A DNA stretch of 64,000 bases from JAKQDH01 sp029558835 (lineage in GTDB: Bacteria; Planctomycetota; Phycisphaerae; UBA1845), in contig DAOQSN010000025.1 in assembly GCA_035356615.1 (NCBI GenBank), positions 1 through 64,000 on the forward strand, in the 5' to 3' direction. A program made the translations under genes and the position numbers. Under the pieces are notes generated by a model. The model made no database searches. It saw only the letters and a program-made list of their open reading frames with translations, and was not told the DNA's origin. Positions 1 through 9,809 of this stretch are shown here, one piece after another; position 1 is the first letter of the stretch, and each line of letters begins with the position of its first letter.

Positions 1-194
1 GCGTGAGTGATTCCCTCGACAACCCGGCCCCCGGCACTCTCCCCGGCCCCGTGCGGGCTGTGGGGGTAGGGGGCGGTCTGCCCGCAGCGCCGTCCCGCAG
101 GCCTGCTTCCGGCCGTCAACCCCCGATCTCGCCCTTGAATGCCCCCGCCGCGACGCGTTATGCTATCAGCACCGGGATGGTGAATAATCCCGGA
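1..194. other. Left-edge intergenic DNA
   Basis: GC-rich sequence between the window edge and the stop codon of the UbiD-family gene. I see no supportable gene, RNA or clear terminator hairpin in it. The open frames that cross it are antisense shadows of the downstream gene. Confidence 0.5.
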
Positions 195-1739
195 TCACTC
201 GAATCCATACTCACGCCAGCGTTCCTGCACGCGCGCGCGGATGGACTCGCTGATTTCCAGCGGCGCGGGCCAGTCGCGGACGGTGCCCTCGCCGGGGATT
301 TTGCGGGTGGCGTCGATGCCGATCTTGGCGCCGGAACCGTACTGCGGCGTGGCGTGGTCGAGAATGTCGCAGGGGCCGTCCACGACCATGATGTCCCGCC
401 GCCAGTCCACGTTGGCTGCCAGGTGAAAGAGCACGTCCTGTTCGTCGTGGACGTTTACATAGTCGTCCACAACGACGATCATCTTCGAAAACATCATCTG
501 GCCGGCGCCCCAGATGCTGTTCATCACCTTGCGGGCCTGCAACGGGTATTCCTTGCGAATCTGCACGAATACACAGTTGTGAAACGCCCCGAACATCGGC
601 AGGTCGTAGTCAATCAGGTCGGGAATGAGCATCTGCAGCAGCGGCAGGAAGAGGCGTTCCGTGGCCTTGCCGAGGTAGTAATCCTCCATCGGCGGTCGGC
701 CGACAATGGTCGCCGGATACACGGGCTGCGCGCGGTGCGTGATGGCGGTGACAGTGAGCGCCGGGTAGTGATCCGCCAGCGAGTAGAAACCCGTATGGTC
801 GCCGAACGGTCCTTCCAGCAGCGTCCGCTGCGGGTCCACCCAGCCCTCGACGACGATTTCCGCCCGAGCCGGTACTTCGAGCGGTACTGTGCGGGCGGGC
901 ACCATCTCGATGCCGCTACCTTGTAGAAACCCGGCGAACAGCAGTTCACTGACGTCGGGCGGCAGCGGGCACGTCGAGGCGAAGGGCAGCACGGGCTCAC
1001 CGCCCAGGACGAGCGCGATTGGCATACGTTCGTTCTGCGCGCGGTAAGCCCGGAAGTTGCGGGCGCCGTCGTGATGCAGGTGCCAGTGCACGGCCGCCAG
1101 CTTGCGGTCGAAGACCTGCACGCGGTACATGCCCAGGTTGACCGGCCCGCCGCCCGGCGGCTGCGTCACCACGGCCGCCAGCGTGAAGTACCGCCCGGTG
1201 CCGTCGCGACTCTCGGCCGGCTTCAGCCCGTAGCCCGGTTCGCCGTCATGCGGCCAGCATTGAATCACGGGCAGGTCGAGCAGGTTGGCATCGTCGGTGT
1301 GGACGACTTCCTGGCATTGGCCGCGGCGGACCGATCGCGGCGCGAAGCCGGCCAGCTTCGCCAGCTCGGGCAGCTTCTTCATCTTTTCGATGAACGTGGT
1401 CGGCATCTGCGGTTTGATGAGTTCGCGGGCGCGTTGCGCTAGCTCGTCGAAGCTGTCTACGCCCAGCGCGAGCCGCATGCGGGCGTAGCTGCCGAAGAGG
1501 TTGATGGCCACGGGGATGGCCGAGCCCTGCACGCGCTCGAACAGCAGCGCGTGCCCGCCGCACCGGCCATGCACCGGATCAGTCACCGGCGGCGGCAGGC
1601 CATCGGCGGCTGGCAGCTTGCTCTGCCGCTCCGCGATGGCCGCAGTCTCCAGGATCGGGTCAACCTCGACGCCCACCCGCGCCAGCCAGCCGCGAGCGTC
1701 CAGGTCCGCGACGAATTCCTGCATGTCGGCGTAAGGCAC
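195..1739 (-). CDS. UbiD-family prenylated-FMN decarboxylase
   Basis: A protein of about 514 residues with the full-length architecture of UbiD-type decarboxylases, which use prenylated FMN to remove carboxylate from aromatic or alpha,beta-unsaturated acids. Family marks are the EGPFGDHTGFY block near residue 310 (the E...E/D part of the catalytic E-R-E set), the MYRVQVFDRKLAAVHWH stretch near 205-221, and the C-terminal VVVDDYVNVHD segment. UbiD enzymes act in ubiquinone or menaquinone synthesis, but others act on different unsaturated acids, so the substrate is not set by the sequence. A GTG start at 1739 is preferred because a GGGGA stands about six bases upstream; TTG at 1745 and ATG at 1724 are alternatives. 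The gene is divergent from the oleC-like gene and alone on its strand. Family assignment is firm; a link to the lipid genes next door is inference. Confidence 0.9.
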   Translation of the reverse strand: MPYADMQEFVADLDARGWLARVGVEVDPILETAAIAERQSKLPAADGLPPPVTDPVHGRCGGHALLFERVQGSAIPVAINLFGSYARMRLALGVDSFDELAQRARELIKPQMPTTFIEKMKKLPELAKLAGFAPRSVRRGQCQEVVHTDDANLLDLPVIQCWPHDGEPGYGLKPAESRDGTGRYFTLAAVVTQPPGGGPVNLGMYRVQVFDRKLAAVHWHLHHDGARNFRAYRAQNERMPIALVLGGEPVLPFASTCPLPPDVSELLFAGFLQGSGIEMVPARTVPLEVPARAEIVVEGWVDPQRTLLEGPFGDHTGFYSLADHYPALTVTAITHRAQPVYPATIVGRPPMEDYYLGKATERLFLPLLQMLIPDLIDYDLPMFGAFHNCVFVQIRKEYPLQARKVMNSIWGAGQMMFSKMIVVVDDYVNVHDEQDVLFHLAANVDWRRDIMVVDGPCDILDHATPQYGSGAKIGIDATRKIPGEGTVRDWPAPLEISESIRARVQERWREYGFE

Positions 1740-1929
1740 GGTCAATCCCCATCAAGAACCATAGCGGGACAGCGAGTTATACAGCGGGAGCGCTGACGCG
1801 GGGAGCCCCGGGCGATGTCATTTGTCGCGGCGCCATGCCTCCGCCAGCATCGACAGCCCCTGTGCGCGGGCGTATCCTGCCTCCCGCCCTTGCTGCGGCA
1901 CCTACTGGCGTCCAGGTGATGGAACGTCG

Positions 1930-3642
1930 ATGAGTGTGACCACTGCCCAGCCCGATGCAGGCGTCGCCCCAGCCACTGCCGGGCCGGTGTCCTGCAACAT
2001 CGCGCGGCGGTTGACCGACATAGCCGAGCGTCTGAGCGATCGCCCGGCCGTCGTCGTGGCTCGACGGCGCGGGCGGTGGGGTGGGGGAGGGTACACGTCC
2101 TGGAGTTTCGCGGAGCTTGAGGAGCGCTCCAACGCGTGTGCCGCGGGATTGGCCGAGGCGGGCATCGAACGCGGCATGCGGGTGTTGATGATGGTGCGCC
2201 CGGGTCTGGATTTCGTCGCCCTGACGTTCGCGGTGTTCAAGATCGGGGCGCTGCCGGTGCTGATCGATGCAGGGCTCGGCGTGCGGCGGATGGTCGAGTG
2301 CGTGGCCGGCGTGGCTCCGCAGGCACTGATCGGCATCCCGGCCGGCCACGTGCTGAGCCTGCTTCGCCCGGCTGCCTTCCGCACCATCGGACCGCGGGTG
2401 ACGGTTGGACGCCGGTTCGGCTGGCGAGGACCGACCTTAGCGGAACTTGTTCACGGCCAGAACTCGCGCTGCACGCCGGCGGAAACGCGACCTGACGAGC
2501 CGGCGGCCATCCTGTTCACCAGCGGTGCCACCGGGGCCCCGAAGGGGGTCGTCTTTACGCACGGCATCTTCGACGCCCAGGTTCGGCAGATTCAGGCGCT
2601 CTATGGCCTGCAAGCGGGCGAGGTGCATTTGGCGACGTTTCCGCTGTTCGCGTTGTTCGGGCCGGGAATGGGTATGACGTGCGTCATTCCCGACATGGAC
2701 GCTTCGCATCCGGGTCGCGCGGATCCGCTCAAGATCATCTCGGCCATCCAGGACCACGGAGCCGCGTCGAGCTTCGGCTCGCCGGCACTGTGGGACCGCG
2801 TGAGCACCTACTGTGCGGCCGCTGGGCGGACGTTGTCACCGTTGAAACGCATCCTGATCGCCGGGGCGCCCGTGTCGTGGCGACTGCTGGAGCGGTTGCG
2901 GCAGGTGCTGCCGCCGGACGCCGAAGTGCACACGCCGTACGGGGCTACCGAGGCTTTGCCGGTGGCGACGATCACCGGCCGCGAAGTGCTGCGCGGATGC
3001 GTTGAGCGCAGCGCCCGGGGAGCGGGGACGTGCGTCGGTCGACCAGTTCCGGACATTCGCGTGCGGTTCATCCGCGTCAGCGACGAGCCGATCGAGGCGT
3101 GGTCGGACGGGCTGGAGGTACCGCGGGGTCAGATCGGCGAGATCGTGGTGGCCGGTGAGGTCGTGACCCGCACCTACTACGGCCGGCCAGAGGCGACCCG
3201 GGCCGCCAAGATTCACGACGGACCGGAAGTCTGGCACCGGATGGGGGATGTCGGATACCTTGACGACGACGGGCGTATCTGGTTCTGCGGCCGGAAAGCC
3301 CACCGGGTGGAGACGCGGCAGGGCCCGCTGTACTCGGTGGCGAGCGAAGGCGTATTCAACGCCCACCCGGCCGTGCGGCGCTGTGCCCTGGTACGCGTGG
3401 GCAGGCAGGGCGAGGCCCGGCCGGCGGTCGTGGTGGAACCGTTGCCCGGGCAGTACCCCAGCCGGCGGGCCGCGGAGGTGCTGCGGCGGCAGTTGTCCGC
3501 GTTGGCGAGCGTCCAAGAGGTGACGCGGCCGGTGCGTGACTTTCTGTTCCGGCGTGCGCTGCCGGTGGACGTGCGGCATAACGCGAAGATTGACCGAGAG
3601 GCACTGGCGGCGTGGGCGGTCAAACGCCTGCCGAAGAAGTAG
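1930..3642 (+). CDS. oleC: OleC-like AMP-forming ligase (beta-lactone synthetase family)
   Basis: About 570 residues of the ANL adenylate-forming superfamily. The P-loop-like motif LFTSGATGAPKG lies near residues 195-206 and the A5 motif TPYGATEALPVA near 340. The central stretch (PLFALFGPGMG, then VIPDMD, then FGSPALWDRV) is characteristic of OleC, which converts beta-hydroxy acids to beta-lactones in long-chain olefin synthesis. This distinguishes it from ordinary acyl-CoA synthetases such as the one at 37.5 kb. The start is the ATG at 1930, where similarity begins; an in-frame extension to 1822 looks non-coding. The OleD-like gene follows 123 bp downstream on the same strand. No OleA thiolase or OleB hydrolase lies in the window, which is odd for this pathway. 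Confidence is high for the family and moderate for the reaction here. Confidence 0.85.
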   Translation: MSVTTAQPDAGVAPATAGPVSCNIARRLTDIAERLSDRPAVVVARRRGRWGGGGYTSWSFAELEERSNACAAGLAEAGIERGMRVLMMVRPGLDFVALTFAVFKIGALPVLIDAGLGVRRMVECVAGVAPQALIGIPAGHVLSLLRPAAFRTIGPRVTVGRRFGWRGPTLAELVHGQNSRCTPAETRPDEPAAILFTSGATGAPKGVVFTHGIFDAQVRQIQALYGLQAGEVHLATFPLFALFGPGMGMTCVIPDMDASHPGRADPLKIISAIQDHGAASSFGSPALWDRVSTYCAAAGRTLSPLKRILIAGAPVSWRLLERLRQVLPPDAEVHTPYGATEALPVATITGREVLRGCVERSARGAGTCVGRPVPDIRVRFIRVSDEPIEAWSDGLEVPRGQIGEIVVAGEVVTRTYYGRPEATRAAKIHDGPEVWHRMGDVGYLDDDGRIWFCGRKAHRVETRQGPLYSVASEGVFNAHPAVRRCALVRVGRQGEARPAVVVEPLPGQYPSRRAAEVLRRQLSALASVQEVTRPVRDFLFRRALPVDVRHNAKIDREALAAWAVKRLPKK

Positions 3643-3765
3643 CGTCAGCCCCCGGCGGCCGGCGTACGCGGCAGCTCGCGCATCGCACCGGCGGGCATCG
3701 ACTGCCGCCTGACCGATCTTCGACGGGCTGCCGAGCGACCAGGGTGCCCGAGCTGACGAGCGCGC

Positions 3766-4818
3766 ATGAAAGCACTGGTGACGGGAGGTGGTGGTTTCAT
3801 CGGTAGTCGGATCGCGCGGATGCTGCGCGCCCGGGGCGATGACGTAACCGTGTTGGGCCGGCGGGACTACCCGGCCCTCGCCCGGGAAGGCATCCGAACG
3901 ATCCAGGCGGACATTCGCGCCGCGGCGGACGTGCTGGACGCCTGCCGGAACATGGACACCGTGTTCCACACGGCGGCGCTGGCCGACATCTGGGGCCCGC
4001 GGCAGCTTTACTGGGCCATCAACGTCGAGGGCACGCGGAACGTCATCGCCGCCTGCCGGGCGGCCGGCGTGCGGAAGCTGGTCTTCACGAGTTCGCCCAG
4101 CGTCGTTTTCGGCGAGGCGAGCTTCGAGGGGGTGGACGAATCCCAGCCGTATCCGCGGCGGTACCTTGCGGCCTACCCTGAGACGAAGGCGGCCGCGGAG
4201 CGTCTGGTGCTTGCCGCAAACGGTCCGGCGTTGGCGACGATGGCGTTGCGGCCACACCTGGTCTGGGGACCGGGTGACCCCCACCTGATTCCAGCTCTGC
4301 TGGCACTGGCCCGGTCAGGCCGACTGGTGCAGGTCGGAGACGGTCGGAACCGCGTGGACATTACGTATGTGGACAACGCGGCCGGGGCGCACGTCCTCGC
4401 GGCTGACGCGCTGGCGCCAGGAGCCCCATGCGCGGGGCGGGCATACTTCGTCAGTCAGGGTGAACCGGTCGTGCTGTGGGAGTGGCTCGGGCAGATTCTG
4501 GCGGCGGCCAGCGTCCCACCTGTGGGGCGGGTTGTCTCCTATCGAACCGCGCGGCGCGTGGGAGTCTGGCTCGAGATGCTTCACTGGGTCACTCGGCGCC
4601 GAGAGAGGCCGTGGATGACTCGCTTCCTGGCCACCCAGCTTTCCCATACTTACTATTTTAACATCAATGCGGCGCGCCGGGATTTCGGATATACGCCGCA
4701 GGTGTCGACCCAGGAGGGTTTCGCGCGGCTGGCAGCATGGCTCCGGGGCGAGGGGGTGCCTGAGCCGGCCGGCCGTCCCCCGTTGCCGACGGGGTGCCCT
4801 GCCCGCGCAAGCCACTAA
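3766..4818 (+). CDS. oleD: OleD-like NAD(P)-dependent reductase (extended SDR)
   Basis: A 350-residue extended short-chain dehydrogenase of the 3-beta-hydroxysteroid dehydrogenase/epimerase fold. The N-terminal nucleotide motif is TGGGGFIGS (residues 6-14). FTSSPSVVFG and YPETKAA supply the Ser and Tyr-x3-Lys catalytic set. ALRPHLVWGPGDPHLIP and AGRAYFVSQGEP match OleD, which reduces 2-alkyl-3-ketoacids to beta-hydroxy acids, the substrate of OleC. The pairing with the OleC-like gene upstream supports this. The C-terminus ends with a Pro/Gly-rich tail after the fold. If OleA is truly absent, the enzyme could instead reduce a beta-keto intermediate made by the KAS II that starts 145 bp downstream, because the fatty-acid set lacks its own ketoreductase. 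That is inference. Confidence 0.82.
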   Translation: MKALVTGGGGFIGSRIARMLRARGDDVTVLGRRDYPALAREGIRTIQADIRAAADVLDACRNMDTVFHTAALADIWGPRQLYWAINVEGTRNVIAACRAAGVRKLVFTSSPSVVFGEASFEGVDESQPYPRRYLAAYPETKAAAERLVLAANGPALATMALRPHLVWGPGDPHLIPALLALARSGRLVQVGDGRNRVDITYVDNAAGAHVLAADALAPGAPCAGRAYFVSQGEPVVLWEWLGQILAAASVPPVGRVVSYRTARRVGVWLEMLHWVTRRRERPWMTRFLATQLSHTYYFNINAARRDFGYTPQVSTQEGFARLAAWLRGEGVPEPAGRPPLPTGCPARASH

Positions 4819-4963
4819 GGCTCTGGGGGGGTGCGTCGCCAACTCAACGGAGCGGCGGCGTTCCCTTCGCGGTTGAATCTGTTACCATACGCTGCTCGGG
4901 CTGCCGGCCCAGCGGGGGCCGACGTAGGCGGCAGGGGTTCGAGCCGGGTTCTGGCAAGCAGGC

Positions 4964-6202
4964 ATGGCGTATACGGACCGGGTGGTGATTACGGGGGTGG
5001 GTTTGGCGGCCCCGAACGGGAACACGCCGGAGGAGTTCCGGCGCGCGTTGCTGACGGGGGTTTCCGGGATCACCAGGATCGAGGTTAGGTTCATGGGCCC
5101 CGTGCTGGCGGGCGTCTGCCGGTTCGACGAACGCAAGTATCAGGGGGCGAAGGAGCGCCGGCGAGGCACCCGGGCGGGGGCGACCGCCATCTACTGCTGC
5201 CACGAGGCCTTGCAGCGGGCGGGGCTGCCGCGGGAACGGCTTCATGCGGACCGGGTGGGGGTGTTCCTGGGGATCACGGAACACGGGACGGTGGAGACGG
5301 AGAACGAAATTGACGTGATTCGGCAGCACGATTATGACACTCGTTGCTGGTCCCACCACCACAACCCGCGGACGGTGGCGAATAACCCGGCGGGGGAAGT
5401 GACGCTGAACCTGAAGCTGCACGGGCCCCATTACACGATCGGGGCGGCGTGTGCAGCCGGGAACGCGGGGCTCATCCAGGGCGTGCAGATGCTGCGGCTG
5501 GGTGAGGTGGACGTAGCTTTGGGCGGAGGCGTGTCGGAGGCGACAGGGTCGTTCGGGATTTTTGCGAGCTTCGCCAGCGAGGGAGCCTTGGCGGAGCACG
5601 AGGACCCCACGAAGGCGTCCCGGCCGTTTGATCTGAAACGTAACGGGATCGTGGTGTCGGAAGGCGGGTGCGTGTTTGTGCTGGAGCGGCTGGAGGACGC
5701 GCTACGCCGCGGCGCTTCCATTGTGGCCGAGGTGGCCGGGTACGCGATGAACTCCGACGCGGCCGACCCGGTGGTGCCCGAGCCCGGCACGGTGGCGGCC
5801 TGCATGCGGCTGGCCCTGGAGCGGGCGGGGATGGAACCGAAGGACATCGACATCATCAACACGCACGCGACGGCCACCCCGGTGGGGGATGAGCAGGAGG
5901 TCATTGCGATCAACGAGGTGTTCGGCGACTGCGAGACGGTGTACGTCAATAACACCAAGAGTTTCATCGGGCACGCGATGGGGGCGGCCGGGGCGTTGGA
6001 GCTGGCCGGCAACCTGGGGGCCTATGAGGACGGGCTGGTGCACCCGACGATCAACCTCACCGAGCTGGATCCGAAGTGCGCGATGCGCAACCTGGTGATC
6101 GACCGGCCGCAGCGTCTGGCGGAAGTGGATTACATTCTGAACAACTCCTTTGGGATGCTGGGAACGAACTCGGCGGTGATTACCAGGCGTTACAGGGGCT
6201 GA
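4964..6202 (+). CDS. fabF: Beta-ketoacyl-ACP synthase II (FabF family), pathway-specific
   Basis: A 412-residue condensing enzyme that extends acyl chains on ACP by two carbons. The Cys-His-His triad is complete: Cys163 in GAACAAGNAG, His301 in NTHATATPVGD and His337 in NTKSFIGHAMG, with Lys332 preceding it. Length and motif order are those of FabF/KAS II. It heads a run of same-strand genes (ACP, two CrtI-like flavoproteins, FabZ, FabI), which suggests a dedicated chain-building pathway, not the housekeeping synthase. The housekeeping neighbours fabD, fabG and fabH are absent. The N-terminus MAYTDRVVITG at 4964 is a normal family start. A small hairpin separates it from the ACP gene. The substrate chain is unknown. 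Confidence 0.9.
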   Translation: MAYTDRVVITGVGLAAPNGNTPEEFRRALLTGVSGITRIEVRFMGPVLAGVCRFDERKYQGAKERRRGTRAGATAIYCCHEALQRAGLPRERLHADRVGVFLGITEHGTVETENEIDVIRQHDYDTRCWSHHHNPRTVANNPAGEVTLNLKLHGPHYTIGAACAAGNAGLIQGVQMLRLGEVDVALGGGVSEATGSFGIFASFASEGALAEHEDPTKASRPFDLKRNGIVVSEGGCVFVLERLEDALRRGASIVAEVAGYAMNSDAADPVVPEPGTVAACMRLALERAGMEPKDIDIINTHATATPVGDEQEVIAINEVFGDCETVYVNNTKSFIGHAMGAAGALELAGNLGAYEDGLVHPTINLTELDPKCAMRNLVIDRPQRLAEVDYILNNSFGMLGTNSAVITRRYRG

Positions 6203-6211
6203 TGGGAGCGG

Positions 6212-6232
6212 GCACTCGCGGTAGGCGAGTGC
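6212..6232 (+). other. Hairpin between KAS II and ACP genes
   Basis: A perfect 8-bp stem (GCACTCGC / GCGAGTGC) with a 5-base loop, lying in the 59-bp gap between the KAS II stop and the ACP start. There is no T-run, so it is not a canonical terminator. It could tune read-through or protect processed mRNA so that ACP is made in excess; that role is inference. Confidence 0.45.
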
Positions 6233-6261
6233 GTGGGCAACGGAAGGTTCGAGAACTGGCC

Positions 6262-6516
6262 ATGGGAGAACAGCGGATCAGACAGATCGTCCTCGATATC
6301 ATCTCGTTGGTGGCGCCGGACGCGGACCTTTCCAACGTGCGGGATGAAGTGCCTCTGCGGGAGCAGTTGGAGCTGGACTCGATGGACTTCCTGGACATCG
6401 TGATGGAGCTGCGCAAGCGTTACCGCATCGAGGTGCCGAAGGAGGACTATCCCAAGCTGGCCTCACTGGCGAGCTGCGTGGCGTACCTGGGGCCGCAGTT
6501 GCAGGGGCACGCCTGA
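6262..6516 (+). CDS. Acyl carrier protein dedicated to the adjacent synthase
   Basis: An 84-residue acidic four-helix carrier protein. The phosphopantetheine attachment serine is Ser40 in LELDSMDFLD, which matches the DSx(D/E) signature with Met in place of the commoner Leu. It should carry the growing acyl chain for the KAS II, FabZ and FabI encoded around it. The ATG at 6262 gives a typical ACP N-terminus (MGEQRIRQIVLDII); the upstream extension of the frame reads through intergenic DNA. A carrier inside a desaturase-containing operon points to ACP-bound intermediates being oxidised or isomerised by the flavoproteins next to it. The ACP identity is firm; the partner claim is inference from position. 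Confidence 0.9.
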   Translation: MGEQRIRQIVLDIISLVAPDADLSNVRDEVPLREQLELDSMDFLDIVMELRKRYRIEVPKEDYPKLASLASCVAYLGPQLQGHA

Positions 6517-6557
6517 GGGAGGGCGAGACGCCCGGGCAGTCGGCGCTCGCGGCGAAA

Positions 6558-6670
6558 CGGTTGGGTGGCATGCCCTCACCCGCCCGCAGGCGGGGGTGGG
6601 CATGGGGTCCCGGTGCCACGGCATGCTTCCCTGCGACTGCTGTCGCGCGAAAGCACGGCACCCAAGCCGG
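6558..6670. repeat. Family B palindromic repeat, reverse-oriented copy
   Basis: An imperfect palindrome with outer arms CGGTTGGGTG and CACCCAAGCCG. Inside it has GGCATGCCCTCACCCGCC, then GGCGGGGGTGGGCATG, then GCATGCTTCCCTGCGACTG. It is the reverse-complement counterpart of the copies near 43.9-44.1 and 53.5-53.7 kb. It lies inside the lipid operon between the ACP gene and the first flavoprotein gene, so it is likely transcribed. Confidence 0.7.
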
Positions 6671-6695
6671 GGGGGAAGCACGACCGAAGAAGCGG

Positions 6696-8084
6696 ATGGT
6701 GGATGAACAGGTCGTCATCATCGGCGCGGGGATGTCCGGACTGGCAGCGGGCATCCGGTTGGCGCACTTCGGCAAGCACGTTCTGATCGTCGAGAAGCAC
6801 CGCATTCCCGGGGGGCTTAACTCGTACTATTGGCGAAACGGGCGGCGGATGGACGTCGGCCTGCACGCCGTGACGAACTACGTCCCGGTCGGGCGCAAGC
6901 AAGCGCCGCTGCCCAAGCTGCTGAGCCAGTTGCGGTTGGCACGCGAAGAGCTGGACCTTTGCCCGCAGCGCTGGTCGGAAATCCGCTTTCCCGGCTGCAC
7001 GCTGCGGTTCAGCAATGACATCGAGTTGCTCTTCAGTGACGTGCGCGACCGCTTCCCGGGGCAGGTGGACCGCCTGCGCCGGCTGACGCAGCACGTCGAG
7101 GCGTTTGACGACAAGCGGCTCGACGTGGAGCCCGGCTCGGCGCGGCAGGTGCTGCGCGAGTACCTCAGCGAGCCGCTGCTGGCGGAGATGATTCTCTGCC
7201 CGGTCATGTACTACGGCTGCGCGCGCGAGCACGACATGGAGTTCGTGCACTTCGCCACGACGTACAAGAGCATCTTCTGCGAAGGGCTCGCCCGGCCGCG
7301 GGACGGCGTGCAGCGGTTCATCGGCGCGCTGGTGAAACGGTACAAGGCCGCGGGCGGGCAACTGCGGCTGGGAGACGGCGTCGCCCGGCTGGATGTCCAC
7401 GGCGGGCGCGTGCGCGGCGTGCGGCTGGAATCGGGCGAGGAGTTGCCCTGTGACCTGGTGTTCTCGTGCGCGGGGTACTACGAGACGATGCGGCTCTGCT
7501 CGGACGTGAAGGAGCCGCCGGCCGCCGCGGACCTGGGGCGCCTCTCGGTCATCGAAGCGATTTCCATTCTGGACCGTCCGCCCGCCGACTTCGGGCTTGA
7601 CGCCGCCGTCGTCTTTTTCAATGATGCGGAGCAGTTTCCGTACGCCTGCCCGTCCGGGCCGGTGGAGACGGGTAGCGGCGTGATCTGCTGCCCCAACAAC
7701 TTCGAGCGGCACGAAGACCTGCCCGAAGGCGTGATCCGCAGCACGGCCCTGGCGCGTTACGAGGATTGGGCGGGTCTGGGCGACGAGGAGTACGCGCGGG
7801 CGAAGCGCGAGTGGTGTGAGCGGCTCAGCACTCGTGTGGAGAGTTTCGCGCCGGGCTTTCGGGAGCACGTGCTGGATAGCGATCTGTTCACGCCGCGGAC
7901 GATCCACCGCTTCACCGGGCGCCTCAATGGAGCGCTGTACGGCGCACCGCAGAAGCTGCGGGACGGGCGAACGCGGCTGGACAACCTGTTCATCTGCGGC
8001 ACGGACCAGGGTCTGGTGGGCATCGTGGGAGCACTATTGAGCGGGATCTGGATGGCGAACCTGCACGTGCTGGCCAGATCGTGA
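6696..8084 (+). CDS. Phytoene desaturase/CrtISO-like FAD oxidoreductase 1
   Basis: About 462 residues of the COG1233-type flavoprotein family (CrtI, CrtN, CrtISO and relatives). The N-terminal Rossmann motif VIIGAGMSGLAAG (G10, G12, G15) is followed by the family-typical HRIPGGLNSYYWRNG. The C-terminal FAD-contact segment is DNLFICGTDQGLVGIVGAL. Members introduce, isomerise or saturate conjugated double bonds. The ATG at 6696 fits the family N-terminus; the longer frame upstream reads through the family B repeat and is not coding. It lies between the ACP gene and a second, diverged family member, so an acyl-ACP or acyl-lipid substrate is more likely than a C40 carotenoid, since no phytoene synthase (crtB) is present. 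That inference is untested. Confidence 0.85.
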   Translation: MVDEQVVIIGAGMSGLAAGIRLAHFGKHVLIVEKHRIPGGLNSYYWRNGRRMDVGLHAVTNYVPVGRKQAPLPKLLSQLRLAREELDLCPQRWSEIRFPGCTLRFSNDIELLFSDVRDRFPGQVDRLRRLTQHVEAFDDKRLDVEPGSARQVLREYLSEPLLAEMILCPVMYYGCAREHDMEFVHFATTYKSIFCEGLARPRDGVQRFIGALVKRYKAAGGQLRLGDGVARLDVHGGRVRGVRLESGEELPCDLVFSCAGYYETMRLCSDVKEPPAAADLGRLSVIEAISILDRPPADFGLDAAVVFFNDAEQFPYACPSGPVETGSGVICCPNNFERHEDLPEGVIRSTALARYEDWAGLGDEEYARAKREWCERLSTRVESFAPGFREHVLDSDLFTPRTIHRFTGRLNGALYGAPQKLRDGRTRLDNLFICGTDQGLVGIVGALLSGIWMANLHVLARS

Positions 8085-8175
8085 GAAGCGGGGACGCAGC
8101 TAGTTTCTCTCGCCGACTACGCCGTCCCCCCTCAGCGGGAACCAGCGAAACGAAAACGAGCTGCGTCCCCGTTTC
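8085..8175. repeat. Long inverted repeat after flavoprotein gene 1
   Basis: Arms GAAGCGGGGACGCAGCT (8085-8101) and AGCTGCGTCCCCGTTTC (8159-8175) are complementary with one G-T-type mismatch and begin right after the TGA stop. A second, offset pair (CCCCCTCAGCGGGAAC near 8126 and GTTCCCTGAGGGGGA near 8178) is also complementary, so two alternative folds exist. There is no T-run. It lies inside an apparent operon. Confidence 0.65.
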
Positions 8176-8261
8176 CTGTTCCCTGAGGGGGAGAGGAACT
8201 GGAGTCTTCCGTGGCGCCGGGGAGTATCCTGATGCGCCAGGGGGTGTGATCCCCGCCGCCG

Positions 8262-8298
8262 CCCTCACCCCTGCCCCTCTCCCGGGGGGAGAGGGGTT
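8262..8298. repeat. Family C repeat (CCCTCACCCCTGCCCCTCTC type)
   Basis: CCCTCACCCCTGCCCCTCTC is followed by GGGGGGAGAGGGG, a hairpin-prone element also seen near 21.0, 35.4, 36.4-36.9, 41.5-41.6 and 49.1 kb. Here it is intergenic, 84 bp before the second flavoprotein gene. Confidence 0.7.
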
Positions 8299-8381
8299 CA
8301 CACGCCGCACGGTCGGGCGTGCATGGACGCGGCCCGCGTCGAGCTGGTTGGTCATCGTGCTGGCAACACTGAGGAACGCTT

Positions 8382-9808
<1,427 letters not shown>

Positions 9809-9809
<1 letters not shown>

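Noticed and set aside
2836..4284. 482-codon minus-strand frame across the oleC/oleD-like genes
   Set aside because: Antisense to strongly supported genes; low-complexity Arg/Pro/His composition.
4930..4965. GGGTTCGAGCC, resembling a tRNA T-loop
   Set aside because: No acceptor stem, anticodon arm or CCA context can be formed around it.
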